Shown here piece by piece: positions 1 to 5,935 of a stretch of 6,158 nt of DNA. The translations under genes and the position numbers were made by a program. Position 1 is the stretch's first letter, and every line of letters starts with the position of its first letter. The stretch is taken from positions 1 through 6,158 of the forward strand of contig CAJWLW010000295.1 in NCBI GenBank assembly GCA_913042885.1, given 5' to 3'. The notes below the pieces were generated by a model. That model was given only the letters and a program-made list of their open reading frames with translations, was not told where the DNA came from and made no database searches. This DNA comes from an uncultured Lentisphaeria bacterium (lineage in GTDB: Bacteria; Verrucomicrobiota; Lentisphaeria; JABSQK01; CAJWLW01).

Positions 1-229
1 TATCGCCGGTTGCCGCGTGATCGCACAGCGTCGGCAGCAGCTCGCCAAGAATCAGATCGACACCTTCCAGCACGCTGCTGTCATTGATCGTCTCGTGCAT
101 CGTCAACTGACTGACAGTGACGATATTCCCGATATTATGCAGGGCGCCGGACTGCAATTCGATGAGCGCCTGCTTGTCATAGGTGCCCGACTCCCGACCT
201 GGTGATTTTTCCTGTTGATTCGGAGCCAC
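1..229 (-). CDS. Hypothetical protein, N-terminal part only (cut by window edge)
   Basis: I do not recognise this protein. The minus-strand frame is open from a GTG at 227-229 to the left edge, giving 76 codons with mostly G or C in the third position, as in the neighbouring real genes. An in-frame TAA lies four codons upstream of the GTG, so the start cannot lie further back; a later TTG or ATG is possible because no clear Shine-Dalgarno sequence precedes the GTG. The visible part starts hydrophilic (VAPNQQEKSPGRESG) and continues with helix-like stretches such as ALIELQSGALHNIGNIV and GVDLILGELLPTL. No signal peptide or membrane segment is visible. It begins 20 bases after the hpt stop on the same strand, so co-transcription with hpt is likely. 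Coding status is moderately secure; function is unknown. Confidence 0.55.
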   Translation of the reverse strand, partial: MAPNQQEKSPGRESGTYDKQALIELQSGALHNIGNIVTVSQLTMHETINDSSVLEGVDLILGELLPTLCDHAATGD

Positions 230-249
230 GGCTATTGCCGGTTAAGGAT

Positions 250-777
250 TCAGCTGTCCTGATCAAGCAATGCGATATGCGGGAGATTCCGGTAATACTC
301 GTTGTAGTCGAGGCCGTAGCCGACAACAAATTGATCGGCTATTTCGAAACCTGTGAAATCGGGCACGACCTTGCGTGGCACACCAATATTCTTGTCAAGC
401 AACACGCAGGTTTTTAGATCCACCGGCTGCATGCCACGCAATTCGTCGAGAATCACTGCCAGGGTTTGACCGGTGTCGATGATGTCGTCGACAACCAGCA
501 CACTGCGGCCCTTGATGTCCAGTTTCAACTGCGACAGGATGTTGACCTGATTGGTGTTACGCGTCCCAATGTACGATGACACGGAAATCGTGTCAAGATG
601 CAGTGGAATCGAAATCTTACGCACCAGATCCGCGGCAAAGATTATGGCGCCGTTGGAAATCATCACGATTGTCAGATGCTTGCCGTCAAACGCTGCATCG
701 ATCTCAGCCGCCAGCTCACGAACGCGGGTCTGGATATCCTGTGCGGAGATCAGAATTTCATGGTTTGTATATCGCAT
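250..777 (-). CDS. hpt: Hypoxanthine (guanine) phosphoribosyltransferase
   Basis: The 175-residue product is a type I phosphoribosyltransferase that salvages hypoxanthine, and probably guanine, to IMP/GMP using PRPP in the cytoplasm; the length is normal for bacterial Hpt. The PRPP-binding loop reads VVDDIIDTGQTL (about residues 95-106), with the acidic pair D97-D98 and the D-T-G phosphate loop. The flexible loop has S-S-Y at 67-69. The purine-side elements are VLLDK (125-129), VGYGLDY (152-158) and the family-typical YRNLPHIALL near the C terminus. Loop I reads I-S-N-G-A around residues 40-44, where many Hpt proteins have L-K-G. The ATG at 775-777 gives the usual N terminus, but the Shine-Dalgarno sequence is weak. 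The gene is divergent from a cysteine desulfurase and is followed 20 bases later by an unknown co-directional gene. The family call is secure; the hypoxanthine versus guanine preference cannot be read from the sequence. Confidence 0.95.
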   Translation of the reverse strand: MRYTNHEILISAQDIQTRVRELAAEIDAAFDGKHLTIVMISNGAIIFAADLVRKISIPLHLDTISVSSYIGTRNTNQVNILSQLKLDIKGRSVLVVDDIIDTGQTLAVILDELRGMQPVDLKTCVLLDKNIGVPRKVVPDFTGFEIADQFVVGYGLDYNEYYRNLPHIALLDQDS

Positions 778-808
778 GCACTACCATTGCGCCGGTGGTG
801 GTTTTCGC

Positions 809-837
809 TAATATTAACGATCTATTTACCCTGACAA
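809..837 (-). promoter_or_regulatory. Candidate sigma70-type promoter for hpt
   Basis: Read on the minus strand, TTGTCA (832-837, five of six matches to TTGACA) is followed after a 15-base spacer by TAATAT (811-816, four of six matches to TATAAT). Transcription would start near 803, giving a leader of roughly 25-30 bases before the hpt ATG. The spacer is short for a sigma70 promoter. The -10 element lies within the palindrome TAATATTA (809-816), so it reads the same on the plus strand and could also serve the divergent cysteine desulfurase gene; there the best upstream hexamer is only TTGCGC (787-792). No repressor operator is evident. Confidence 0.3.
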
Positions 838-885
838 CTCTAACCCCGCTGCGGGCCGCCGTACAACGCGCCTGTACATCGCCTC

Positions 886-2031
886 ATGAGCCGCACCGTC
901 TATCTCGACAATGCCGCGTCCACTATGCCTTCCCCAGCGGTCCTGCAGGAATGGTCGCGGGTCTCTATGGATGACTGTGTCAACCCGAGCTCACCGCATC
1001 GACTCAGTTATGAGTTGCAGCGGCAGTTGACGACCGCCGCTGCCGGGCTGGCGACATTGGTCACCGGCAGAGATGACACCGGGGTGCAGGTGATCTGGAC
1101 CAGTGGCGGGACGGAAGCGAATAACCTGGCGGTCCTCGGCTTCGCCGGCGCCCGCTCCGGCCCGCTGCGGATTGTCTCGACACGCACGGAACACGCATCG
1201 GTGCTGGCGCCGCTCGAACAACTCCAGGGCCAGGGCGCCAAGCTGCAGTTGGCGGATGTCCATGGTTCCGGCCACCTCGACCTCGATCATCTGGCAGCCT
1301 GTCTCGATGGCGGCGCCGACCTGGTCAGCATCTGCCACGTTCAGAACGAAACCGGTGCGATCCAGGATCTGACGGCAGTTCGCGAACTGATCGACCGCCA
1401 CGCACCCGGAGCGTGCCTGCAGGTCGACGCGATGCAGTCGTTCGGCAAGAGCGACATCAATTGGCAAGCCGCCCGCATCGACATGCTCAGCCTGTCCGGC
1501 CACAAAATCCACGGACCGGGGGGCCAGGGCGCTTTGATCGTCCGGGACGGTGTCGAGCTGCGACCGATACTGTTCGGGGGCGGTCAGCAGGACAATCTGC
1601 GGTCCGGCAGCCTTGACGGTGTCGGCATTCGACTGCTGTGCCTGGCGGCATCTCAGATCATCGCAACGCGCCCGCAGGCGCAGGCCCGCGTTGCGGACCT
1701 CAACAAGCGGTTGCGATCGGGCCTGGAAGAACTCACGGCAGCCGTTCGATTCATCTCGTCTGAGGACGGTTCGCCGTACATCCTTTCCTTCACTCTACCC
1801 GGATATCAGGGGGCGGTCCTGGCGCGAATGCTCACCGAGCGCGGTATTCACATTGGCACGGGCAGCGCCTGCGCCGCCGAATCGAAAACGCCGAGCCGGG
1901 TACTGACCGCAATGGGACTTACCAGCGACGAAGCGTACGGCGCGCTGCGTGTCAGCTTCTGCCCCGAGAACAGCGAGACCGATGTCGATGACCTGCTCGA
2001 CGCACTCACGGCGGTGCTGGCGGAATATTGA
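886..2031 (+). CDS. Cysteine desulfurase, group I NifS/IscS-like
   Basis: This 381-residue enzyme is a class V PLP-dependent aminotransferase-fold protein that should convert L-cysteine to alanine and pass persulfide sulfur to acceptors for Fe-S clusters or tRNA thiolation. Visible elements in order: YLDNAAST near the N terminus; the PLP-phosphate loop SGGTEANN (73-80); T-E-H at 101-103 with the ring-stacking His103; HVQNETGAIQD (151-161) with Asn154; VDAMQ (180-184) with Asp181 and Gln184; SGHKIHGPGG with Schiff-base Lys207; RSGS at 239-242; and GTGSACAAES with the catalytic Cys329. The short segment around the Cys places it in group I (IscS/NifS) rather than SufS/CsdA. ATG 886 is the only usable start, because no other start codon lies between it and the in-frame TAA at 841-843; no good Shine-Dalgarno is seen. 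The gene stands alone, without iscU, iscR, iscA or suf genes beside it, so iscS versus nifS naming is left open. The stretch GGGQQDNLRSGS departs from the usual GGGQE.G.R.GT. Confidence 0.93.
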   Translation: MSRTVYLDNAASTMPSPAVLQEWSRVSMDDCVNPSSPHRLSYELQRQLTTAAAGLATLVTGRDDTGVQVIWTSGGTEANNLAVLGFAGARSGPLRIVSTRTEHASVLAPLEQLQGQGAKLQLADVHGSGHLDLDHLAACLDGGADLVSICHVQNETGAIQDLTAVRELIDRHAPGACLQVDAMQSFGKSDINWQAARIDMLSLSGHKIHGPGGQGALIVRDGVELRPILFGGGQQDNLRSGSLDGVGIRLLCLAASQIIATRPQAQARVADLNKRLRSGLEELTAAVRFISSEDGSPYILSFTLPGYQGAVLARMLTERGIHIGTGSACAAESKTPSRVLTAMGLTSDEAYGALRVSFCPENSETDVDDLLDALTAVLAEY

Positions 2032-2036
2032 CGGGA

Positions 2037-2088
2037 CGAACCACGAGCCTCTGCGCTCATGGTTCGCTGCGTCTGAGCGAAGCGCTCC
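2037..2088. repeat. Nested inverted repeats between convergent genes; possible bidirectional terminator
   Basis: The spacer between the convergent desulfurase and esterase genes (2032-2133) contains several competing stems. The longest pairs 2037-2047 with 2056-2066 (CGAACCACGAG with CTCATGGTTCG, one non-pairing position on the plus strand, a G-U wobble in minus-strand RNA, 8-base loop). TTCGCT at 2063-2068 pairs perfectly with AGCGAA at 2076-2081. CGCTCA at 2054-2059 could pair with TGAGCG at 2074-2079, and GAGCG at 2075-2079 with CGCTC at 2083-2087. These pairings exclude one another. No T tract follows in either direction, so this is not a classical intrinsic terminator. It could be a bidirectional RNA 3' end structure or a dispersed palindromic repeat. 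Confidence 0.4.
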
Positions 2089-2133
2089 CAATACGCCGTA
2101 AATGACGAGCGTGGAGGCGTCGACCGGCTTGAA

Positions 2134-2964
2134 CTACTCGCCGAGCTCGTCGCAGATGTCCGCAAAAAACTGGAGCGTGTCGCGAATCGCTGTCTGCCAG
2201 TAAGCCCAGTCGTGGCCGCCTTCTCTCTCCTCGTAGACATGCTCGATACCGGTTTTTTTAAGTTGCTCGTGGAGGAAACGATTGTTTTCGAGCAACGGAT
2301 CTTCGGTGCCGCAGTCGAACCGCAGCGGCGGCAGTTGGTCTCGGTTGGCTTTCAGCCAGTGCAGGGGACTCGCTTCGTCGAGGTCGATGTCGCCGAACAT
2401 CGGAATCGGTTCTTCGAGGAACTTCGGGAATTGCGACAGATCGGTGATGGCCGAATGCGTCGAGATTCCGCTGAACCAATCGGCGTACTTGGCACCGATG
2501 CGCATGGCGCCATAGCCACCCATCGCCATACCTGCAATGAATGCCGGACCGCCGCTGTCGATCTCCGGTATCGCTTCACGGATCGCGTACGGCACTTCCT
2601 CGACGATCCACTGCTCGTAGTCGGCATCGCTGTGCTTGAGGTAGCCCGTGCTGTCGCCCCACAGCCCGTCGGAAGGCATGGCGATGATCATCGGACAGAT
2701 TGCCTCCTCATCGATCATTTCCGCCGCAGTCAGATGCACAGCGCCTTGGTAGGCCCATGACCAGTGGCTGCCATAGGCGCCGTGGAGCAGGAGGACCAGA
2801 GGCGTGTCCTCATTGATGTCCTCGTCGTCAGGCCGATAGACGCACATGTCGACACGTCGTCCAATGGCTTCGCTTTTGACTGTGACAAATCGTAGTCCGT
2901 CGACCTCGAACTCGGGGTCGGACAGCTCCACCGTGCGAAAGTAGGAATCGTCAAATGTGCTCAT
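2134..2964 (-). CDS. Putative esterase, EstA/FrmB-like alpha/beta-hydrolase lacking the nucleophile Ser
   Basis: The 276-residue product looks like a cytoplasmic member of the putative-esterase (Esterase D / antigen 85-like) branch of alpha/beta-hydrolases; no signal peptide is visible. The oxyanion-side motif LLLHGAYGSHWSW is at about 58-70 and MPSDGLWGDSTGY at 96-108. The nucleophile elbow, normally G-x-S-M-G-G in this family, reads AGMAMGGYGAM (144-154), so the expected catalytic serine is Ala147; the codon is GCG, at plus-strand 2524-2526 (cgc). The remaining triad positions look intact: Asp222 in DCGTEDPLL and His251 in EGGHDWAYW. The frame is otherwise uninterrupted and well conserved in pattern. 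The start at 2964 is supported by GGAG (plus-strand 2973-2976) eight bases upstream. It is convergent with the desulfurase and divergent from aroQ, with no pathway partner nearby. It may be a non-catalytic binding protein, a hydrolase using another residue, or the result of a sequence error. Fold confidence is high; activity is doubtful. Confidence 0.88.
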   Translation of the reverse strand: MSTFDDSYFRTVELSDPEFEVDGLRFVTVKSEAIGRRVDMCVYRPDDEDINEDTPLVLLLHGAYGSHWSWAYQGAVHLTAAEMIDEEAICPMIIAMPSDGLWGDSTGYLKHSDADYEQWIVEEVPYAIREAIPEIDSGGPAFIAGMAMGGYGAMRIGAKYADWFSGISTHSAITDLSQFPKFLEEPIPMFGDIDLDEASPLHWLKANRDQLPPLRFDCGTEDPLLENNRFLHEQLKKTGIEHVYEEREGGHDWAYWQTAIRDTLQFFADICDELGE

Positions 2965-3022
2965 GCGCGGAACTCCGTGATGTCAGCGATGCGGCGACGG
3001 CGCCAGCGGCTGGCCCGCCATT

Positions 3023-3050
3023 TTGTTTTTCGTGGTTGCCACAGTATACT
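3023..3050 (+). promoter_or_regulatory. Candidate promoter of the aroQ-accB-accC-asp23 operon
   Basis: TATACT (3045-3050, five of six matches to TATAAT) is preceded after 16 bases by TTGTTT (3023-3028), which matches only the TTG of the -35 consensus. Transcription would start near 3057 and give a leader of about 38 bases before the aroQ ATG, including two TTGTCT copies 12 bases apart (3058-3063 and 3070-3075). This is the only promoter-like spot in the 130-base spacer between the divergent esterase and aroQ. The -10 element is part of the palindrome AGTATACT (3043-3050), which offers the same hexamer to the minus strand, although I find no matching -35 on that side. Confidence 0.4.
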
Positions 3051-3094
3051 ACCGACATTGTCTCTCGTCTTGTCTAATCACTATTGGTATTTAC

Positions 3095-3538
3095 ATGCGT
3101 ATTTTGGTGTTAAATGGCCCAAACCTTCAATTGCTCGGCAAGCGACAGCCCGATATTTACGGCCACCAGACGCTGGATTCAATCAAGAGCGGGCTCGAGA
3201 CAATCGCGGGGGAATTGCAGATATCGATCGACTTTCGCCAGAGCAACCACGAGGGGGAACTGGTGGACTGGATCGGTGAGGCAGCGGATGGATTTGACGG
3301 GATCGTGATCAACCCGGCAGCCTACACGCACACCAGTGCCGCCTTGCACGATGCCCTGGCCAGCGTAGCCTTGCCGGCGATCGAGGTCCACATCAGCAAT
3401 ATCCACGCACGCGAGGAATTCCGGCATCAGTCCTTCACCGCGTCCGTGTGTACGGGGCAGATCTGTGGCCTCGGAACTGACGGCTACGAGTGGGCGCTGC
3501 GGGCGCTGCATAGGCATTTGTCACAATCTGAAACATGA
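3095..3538 (+). CDS. aroQ: 3-Dehydroquinate dehydratase, type II
   Basis: This 147-residue enzyme dehydrates 3-dehydroquinate to 3-dehydroshikimate, step three of the shikimate pathway, and belongs to the small dodecameric type II family, whose usual length is about 145-150. The N terminus [15 protein letters not shown] is diagnostic. The lid loop carries Arg17, and the catalytic tyrosine is Tyr22 in DIYG. Other family motifs are [12 protein letters not shown] (49-60), [17 protein letters not shown] (72-88) with Asn73, [13 protein letters not shown] (98-110) with catalytic His99, and the following H-Q-S. A longer reading from a TTG at 3023 would add 24 residues, but it runs through the candidate promoter and adds nothing family-like, so I chose ATG 3095 despite its weak Shine-Dalgarno. 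It lies 30 bases upstream of accB; aroQ next to accBC is a known arrangement, for example in Pseudomonas. The call is secure. Confidence 0.95.
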   Translation: MRILVLNGPNLQLLGKRQPDIYGHQTLDSIKSGLETIAGELQISIDFRQSNHEGELVDWIGEAADGFDGIVINPAAYTHTSAALHDALASVALPAIEVHISNIHAREEFRHQSFTASVCTGQICGLGTDGYEWALRALHRHLSQSET

Positions 3539-3568
3539 GCGATAGCCATTTGAGGACGAGGACTCGTA

Positions 3569-4045
3569 ATGGATATAAAGGAAATTACCAAGATTGTCGA
3601 ATTGATGGCCAAGCATGACTTGACCGAAATCGATATCCAGGCGGAGAACAATACGCTGACTATCAAGCGCGAGCGGCCCGGTTCCGACGGCCAGGCACCG
3701 ACGTTGGTCACGCAGATGGCGCCGATGGTCGCCCCGCTTACCAACCAGGCGCCGGTGGCAGCCGGCAATGCTGTCACAGCTCCACCGGCCGAGAACGAGG
3801 ACGAAGGCCGCCACACAATTGTCTCGCCGATCGTCGGTACGTTCTATGACGCCCCTTCGCCCGATGCCGACCTCTTCGTTAACGTCGGCGATGAAGTCGT
3901 CGCAGACACGGTCGTGTGTATCGTTGAGGCCATGAAGGTGATGAACGAAATCACTGCCAACGTCAGCGGCATCGTCAAGAAGGTACTGGTGGAAAACGGG
4001 CATCCCGTCGAGTTCGGTGAGCCACTATTCGTCATCGAGGCATAA
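3569..4045 (+). CDS. accB: Biotin carboxyl carrier protein of acetyl-CoA carboxylase
   Basis: The 158-residue product is the BCCP subunit that carries carboxybiotin between biotin carboxylase and carboxyltransferase in fatty-acid synthesis. An N-terminal helical and strand region (1-35, [13 protein letters not shown]...) is followed by a Pro/Ala-rich mobile linker (about 43-78). The biotinyl domain (82-158) contains [19 protein letters not shown], including the BCCP thumb insertion (about 94-101) typical of the acetyl-CoA carboxylase type. The biotinylation site is EAMKVMNEI with Lys123. The length is close to E. coli AccB. GAGG at 3558-3561, seven bases before the ATG, supports the start. 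accC follows after 22 bases, so equimolar co-expression is expected. Biotinylation would need a BirA ligase encoded elsewhere. Nothing in the domain looks damaged. Confidence 0.97.
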   Translation: MDIKEITKIVELMAKHDLTEIDIQAENNTLTIKRERPGSDGQAPTLVTQMAPMVAPLTNQAPVAAGNAVTAPPAENEDEGRHTIVSPIVGTFYDAPSPDADLFVNVGDEVVADTVVCIVEAMKVMNEITANVSGIVKKVLVENGHPVEFGEPLFVIEA

Positions 4046-4067
4046 CACCCGTCTCGGGACGACCGCC

Positions 4068-5417
4068 ATGTTTAATAAGATTCTTATTGCCAATCGCGGT
4101 GAAATCGCACTGCGCATCATCCGCGCCTGCAAGGAATTGAATGTCCGCACAGTCGTCGTCTACTCACAGGCGGACGAAGACACACTACCCGTGCAACTCG
4201 CGGACGAGCACGTCTGTATCGGTCCCCCCGCCAGTAGCGACAGCTACCTGCGTATCGACCGTATCATCAGTGCGGCCGAGATCTGCGATGTCGATGCCAT
4301 CCATCCCGGCTACGGGTTCCTGGCCGAAAACGCGCGGTTCGCGGAAATCTGCAACAGTTGCCAGATCAAATTCATCGGTCCCGACGCCGCTTCAATCGCC
4401 GCGATCGGCGACAAAGCCATTGCTCGCAGCACCATGAAAGCCGCCGGCGTGCCCGTCACCCCCGGCAGTGACAGCATTGTCGAGGACGAAAAAGCAGCGC
4501 TAGCCATTGCCCGCGATCTCGGATACCCTGTCATCATCAAGGCAACAGCCGGCGGCGGCGGCCGCGGTATCCGTGTGGCCCACAACGATGCCAGTCTCGT
4601 GCAGAGTTTTCACGCCTGCCGCCAGGAAGCTGAGAATGCCTTCGGCAACAACGGGATTTACATCGAGAAATTCATCGAGAAGATGCGGCACGTCGAAATT
4701 CAAATATTGGCCGACGAACACGGCAACGTCGTGCATCTCGGTGAGCGTGACTGCAGCATCCAGCGGCGACGCCAAAAACTCATCGAGGAATCGCCGTCAC
4801 CGGCGCTCGACGACAAACTGCGCAAAGCCATGGGTAAAGCCGCAATCACGGCGGCGGTAGCTTCGAACTACAAGAACGCCGGTACTGTCGAGTTCATCCT
4901 CACCGCGGATAACCAATTCTATTTCATGGAAATGAACACGCGCATCCAGGTCGAGCATCCAGTCACCGAGGAGGTCACCGGCATCGATTTAATCATCGAG
5001 CAGATCCGCATTGCCGCCGGCGAGGAACTCGGCTACAGCCAGAACGACATCAAGATGCAGGGGCACGCCATCGAGGTGCGGATCAACGCCGAGGCGCCTG
5101 ATCGCAATTTCGCGCCCTGTCCCGGAACCGTCACGTTCTATCACCCCCCCGGCGGCGGTGGTGTCCGCATCGATTCGCACGTGTACAGCGGTTATACCAT
5201 CCCGCCACACTACGACAGCATGATCAGCAAGCTGATCGTCCACGGCCGCGACCGCCAGGAGTGCATCAAGCGTTGCCAGCGCGCCCTGAGCGAGTACCTC
5301 ATCGAGGGCATCGACACGACAATCCCCTTCGCCCTGCAGATTCTCTACAAAAAAGATTTCATCAACGGCGTCTACGACACCGATTTCGTCGAACAAATGC
5401 TCGCCGACGGCGTCTGA
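4068..5417 (+). CDS. accC: Biotin carboxylase subunit of acetyl-CoA carboxylase
   Basis: The 449-residue product, the same length as E. coli AccC, carboxylates biotin on AccB using ATP and bicarbonate. The N-terminal domain begins [20 protein letters not shown] and includes [10 protein letters not shown] (79-88). The ATP-grasp domain shows Lys116 in IGDKAIAR, Lys158 in IIKA, the glycine lid GGGGRG (162-167), RHVEIQ with His208, [13 protein letters not shown] (225-237), GTVEF with Glu275, and [16 protein letters not shown] with Glu288, Arg292 and Glu296. The C-terminal domain holds [12 protein letters not shown] with Arg338 and the [10 protein letters not shown] segment. A GTG at 4017 would extend the frame by 17 residues over the accB end, but homologues start at the equivalent of ATG 4068, so I use that despite a weak GGGAC ribosome site. 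All catalytic residues I can place are present. The downstream neighbour is an Asp23-family gene. Confidence 0.97.
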   Translation: MFNKILIANRGEIALRIIRACKELNVRTVVVYSQADEDTLPVQLADEHVCIGPPASSDSYLRIDRIISAAEICDVDAIHPGYGFLAENARFAEICNSCQIKFIGPDAASIAAIGDKAIARSTMKAAGVPVTPGSDSIVEDEKAALAIARDLGYPVIIKATAGGGGRGIRVAHNDASLVQSFHACRQEAENAFGNNGIYIEKFIEKMRHVEIQILADEHGNVVHLGERDCSIQRRRQKLIEESPSPALDDKLRKAMGKAAITAAVASNYKNAGTVEFILTADNQFYFMEMNTRIQVEHPVTEEVTGIDLIIEQIRIAAGEELGYSQNDIKMQGHAIEVRINAEAPDRNFAPCPGTVTFYHPPGGGGVRIDSHVYSGYTIPPHYDSMISKLIVHGRDRQECIKRCQRALSEYLIEGIDTTIPFALQILYKKDFINGVYDTDFVEQMLADGV

Positions 5418-5450
5418 GCCGTTACTGCATTTACTGCGAATAAGTGAAAC

Positions 5451-5455
5451 GAGGG
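5451..5455 (+). promoter_or_regulatory. Ribosome binding site selecting the Asp23-like start
   Basis: GAGGG ends five bases before the ATG at 5461 and is the strongest Shine-Dalgarno in this part of the operon. It favours Met1 over the in-frame Met14 (ATG 5500), which has only AGGA about ten bases upstream. Confidence 0.55.
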
Positions 5456-5460
5456 ACAAC

Positions 5461-5883
5461 ATGACCAAACGTAAATCAACACGACAGGAACCTACTGAAA
5501 TGACTGAAGACACTGGCATCGGCACGATACAAATTTCCGAGAACGTCATCGCCGCCGTCGTCCGGCGCTACTCCTTGTCCGTGCCCGGCGTCGCCCGGCT
5601 GGCTGGGCAGAGCTTTGTCGGCGGCCTGGCGGATATGTTCGGTAAACGCATCAATGACAAAAGTATCGTTGTCGAGCTCGCTGATGAACGCGTCAACCTG
5701 ACCGTGCACATCATCATCAAGTTCGGTGAGCACGTCCCGACGGTCGCCACACACGTCCAGGATATCTGTCGCAAATACGTCGAAGAACTCACCGGCCAAA
5801 ACGTCGGGCGCATCGACGTTGTCGTAACCAATCTGGCCGGCGCCGACGGCGAGGAAGACGACGAATTCGAAGAAGAGGCGTGA
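5461..5883 (+). CDS. Asp23/Gls24 family protein (YqhY-like, DUF322)
   Basis: The 140-residue product matches the Asp23/Gls24 family pattern. It has GTIQISENVIAAVVRRYSL (21-39), then VPGVARLAG (41-49), a central variable loop (50-66), SIVVELADERVNLTVHIIIK (68-87), FGEHVPTVATHVQDICRKYV (88-107) and ELTGQNVGRIDVVVTNL (109-125). A strongly acidic tail follows (129-140, nine of twelve residues Asp or Glu). It has no membrane segment or signal peptide. Family members are small cytoplasmic or membrane-associated proteins linked to envelope stress in Firmicutes. Bacillus YqhY, encoded directly after accBC, has been connected with control of acetyl-CoA carboxylase. Here the gene again follows accC, 43 bases downstream in the same direction, so a role tied to fatty-acid synthesis is a reasonable inference, not a demonstrated one. 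It is probably the last gene of the operon, since a terminator-like hairpin and a 196-base spacer follow. Confidence 0.88.
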   Translation: MTKRKSTRQEPTEMTEDTGIGTIQISENVIAAVVRRYSLSVPGVARLAGQSFVGGLADMFGKRINDKSIVVELADERVNLTVHIIIKFGEHVPTVATHVQDICRKYVEELTGQNVGRIDVVVTNLAGADGEEDDEFEEEA

Positions 5884-5884
5884 A

Positions 5885-5920
5885 GCGGATCTTGCCGACC
5901 TCTTGATCCGTCATCTTTCT
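5885..5920 (+). terminator. Weak intrinsic-terminator-like hairpin after the acc operon
   Basis: Directly after the Asp23-like stop, CGGATC (5886-5891) pairs perfectly with GATCCG (5905-5910), plus a possible G-U pair outside, around a 13-base loop. The stem is followed by the pyrimidine-rich TCATCTTTCT. The stem is short, the loop is long and the T tract is interrupted, so termination would be inefficient. The position at the end of the presumed operon is its main support. Confidence 0.35.
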
Positions 5921-5935
5921 GTGGCTCGGTGGTGT

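Noticed and set aside
17..205. A 62-codon plus-strand frame at the left edge
   Set aside because: The opposite frame has better third-position GC bias, continues past the window edge and follows hpt co-directionally, so it is the likelier gene; I could not exclude this frame completely.
991..1512. A 173-codon open frame on the minus strand opposite the cysteine desulfurase
   Set aside because: It is antisense to a gene with all family motifs in place, its product has no recognisable domain, and GC-rich coding sequence often leaves such shadow frames open.
2212..2760. A 182-codon plus-strand frame within the esterase gene
   Set aside because: It is antisense to the esterase, has no family motif, and the minus-strand frame has a proper ribosome site and the HG, GTED and GGHDW motifs.
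3023..3094. N-terminal extension of aroQ from a TTG at 3023
   Set aside because: Type II dehydroquinate dehydratases start at [14 protein letters not shown] sequence; the extension crosses the likely promoter.
3521..4003. A 160-codon minus-strand frame opposite accB
   Set aside because: It is a shadow of the accB frame, which has a complete biotinyl domain.
4017..4067. N-terminal extension of accC from a GTG overlapping the end of accB
   Set aside because: Biotin carboxylases start at the position of ATG 4068, and the length from there is exactly that of E. coli AccC.
5422..5437. Two TTACTGC copies nine bases apart in the accC-Asp23 spacer
   Set aside because: Two short copies in a 43-base spacer are within chance, and no further copy extends the pattern.
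4989..5549. A 186-codon minus-strand frame across the end of accC and the start of the Asp23-like gene
   Set aside because: It overlaps two well-supported plus-strand genes and encodes nothing recognisable.
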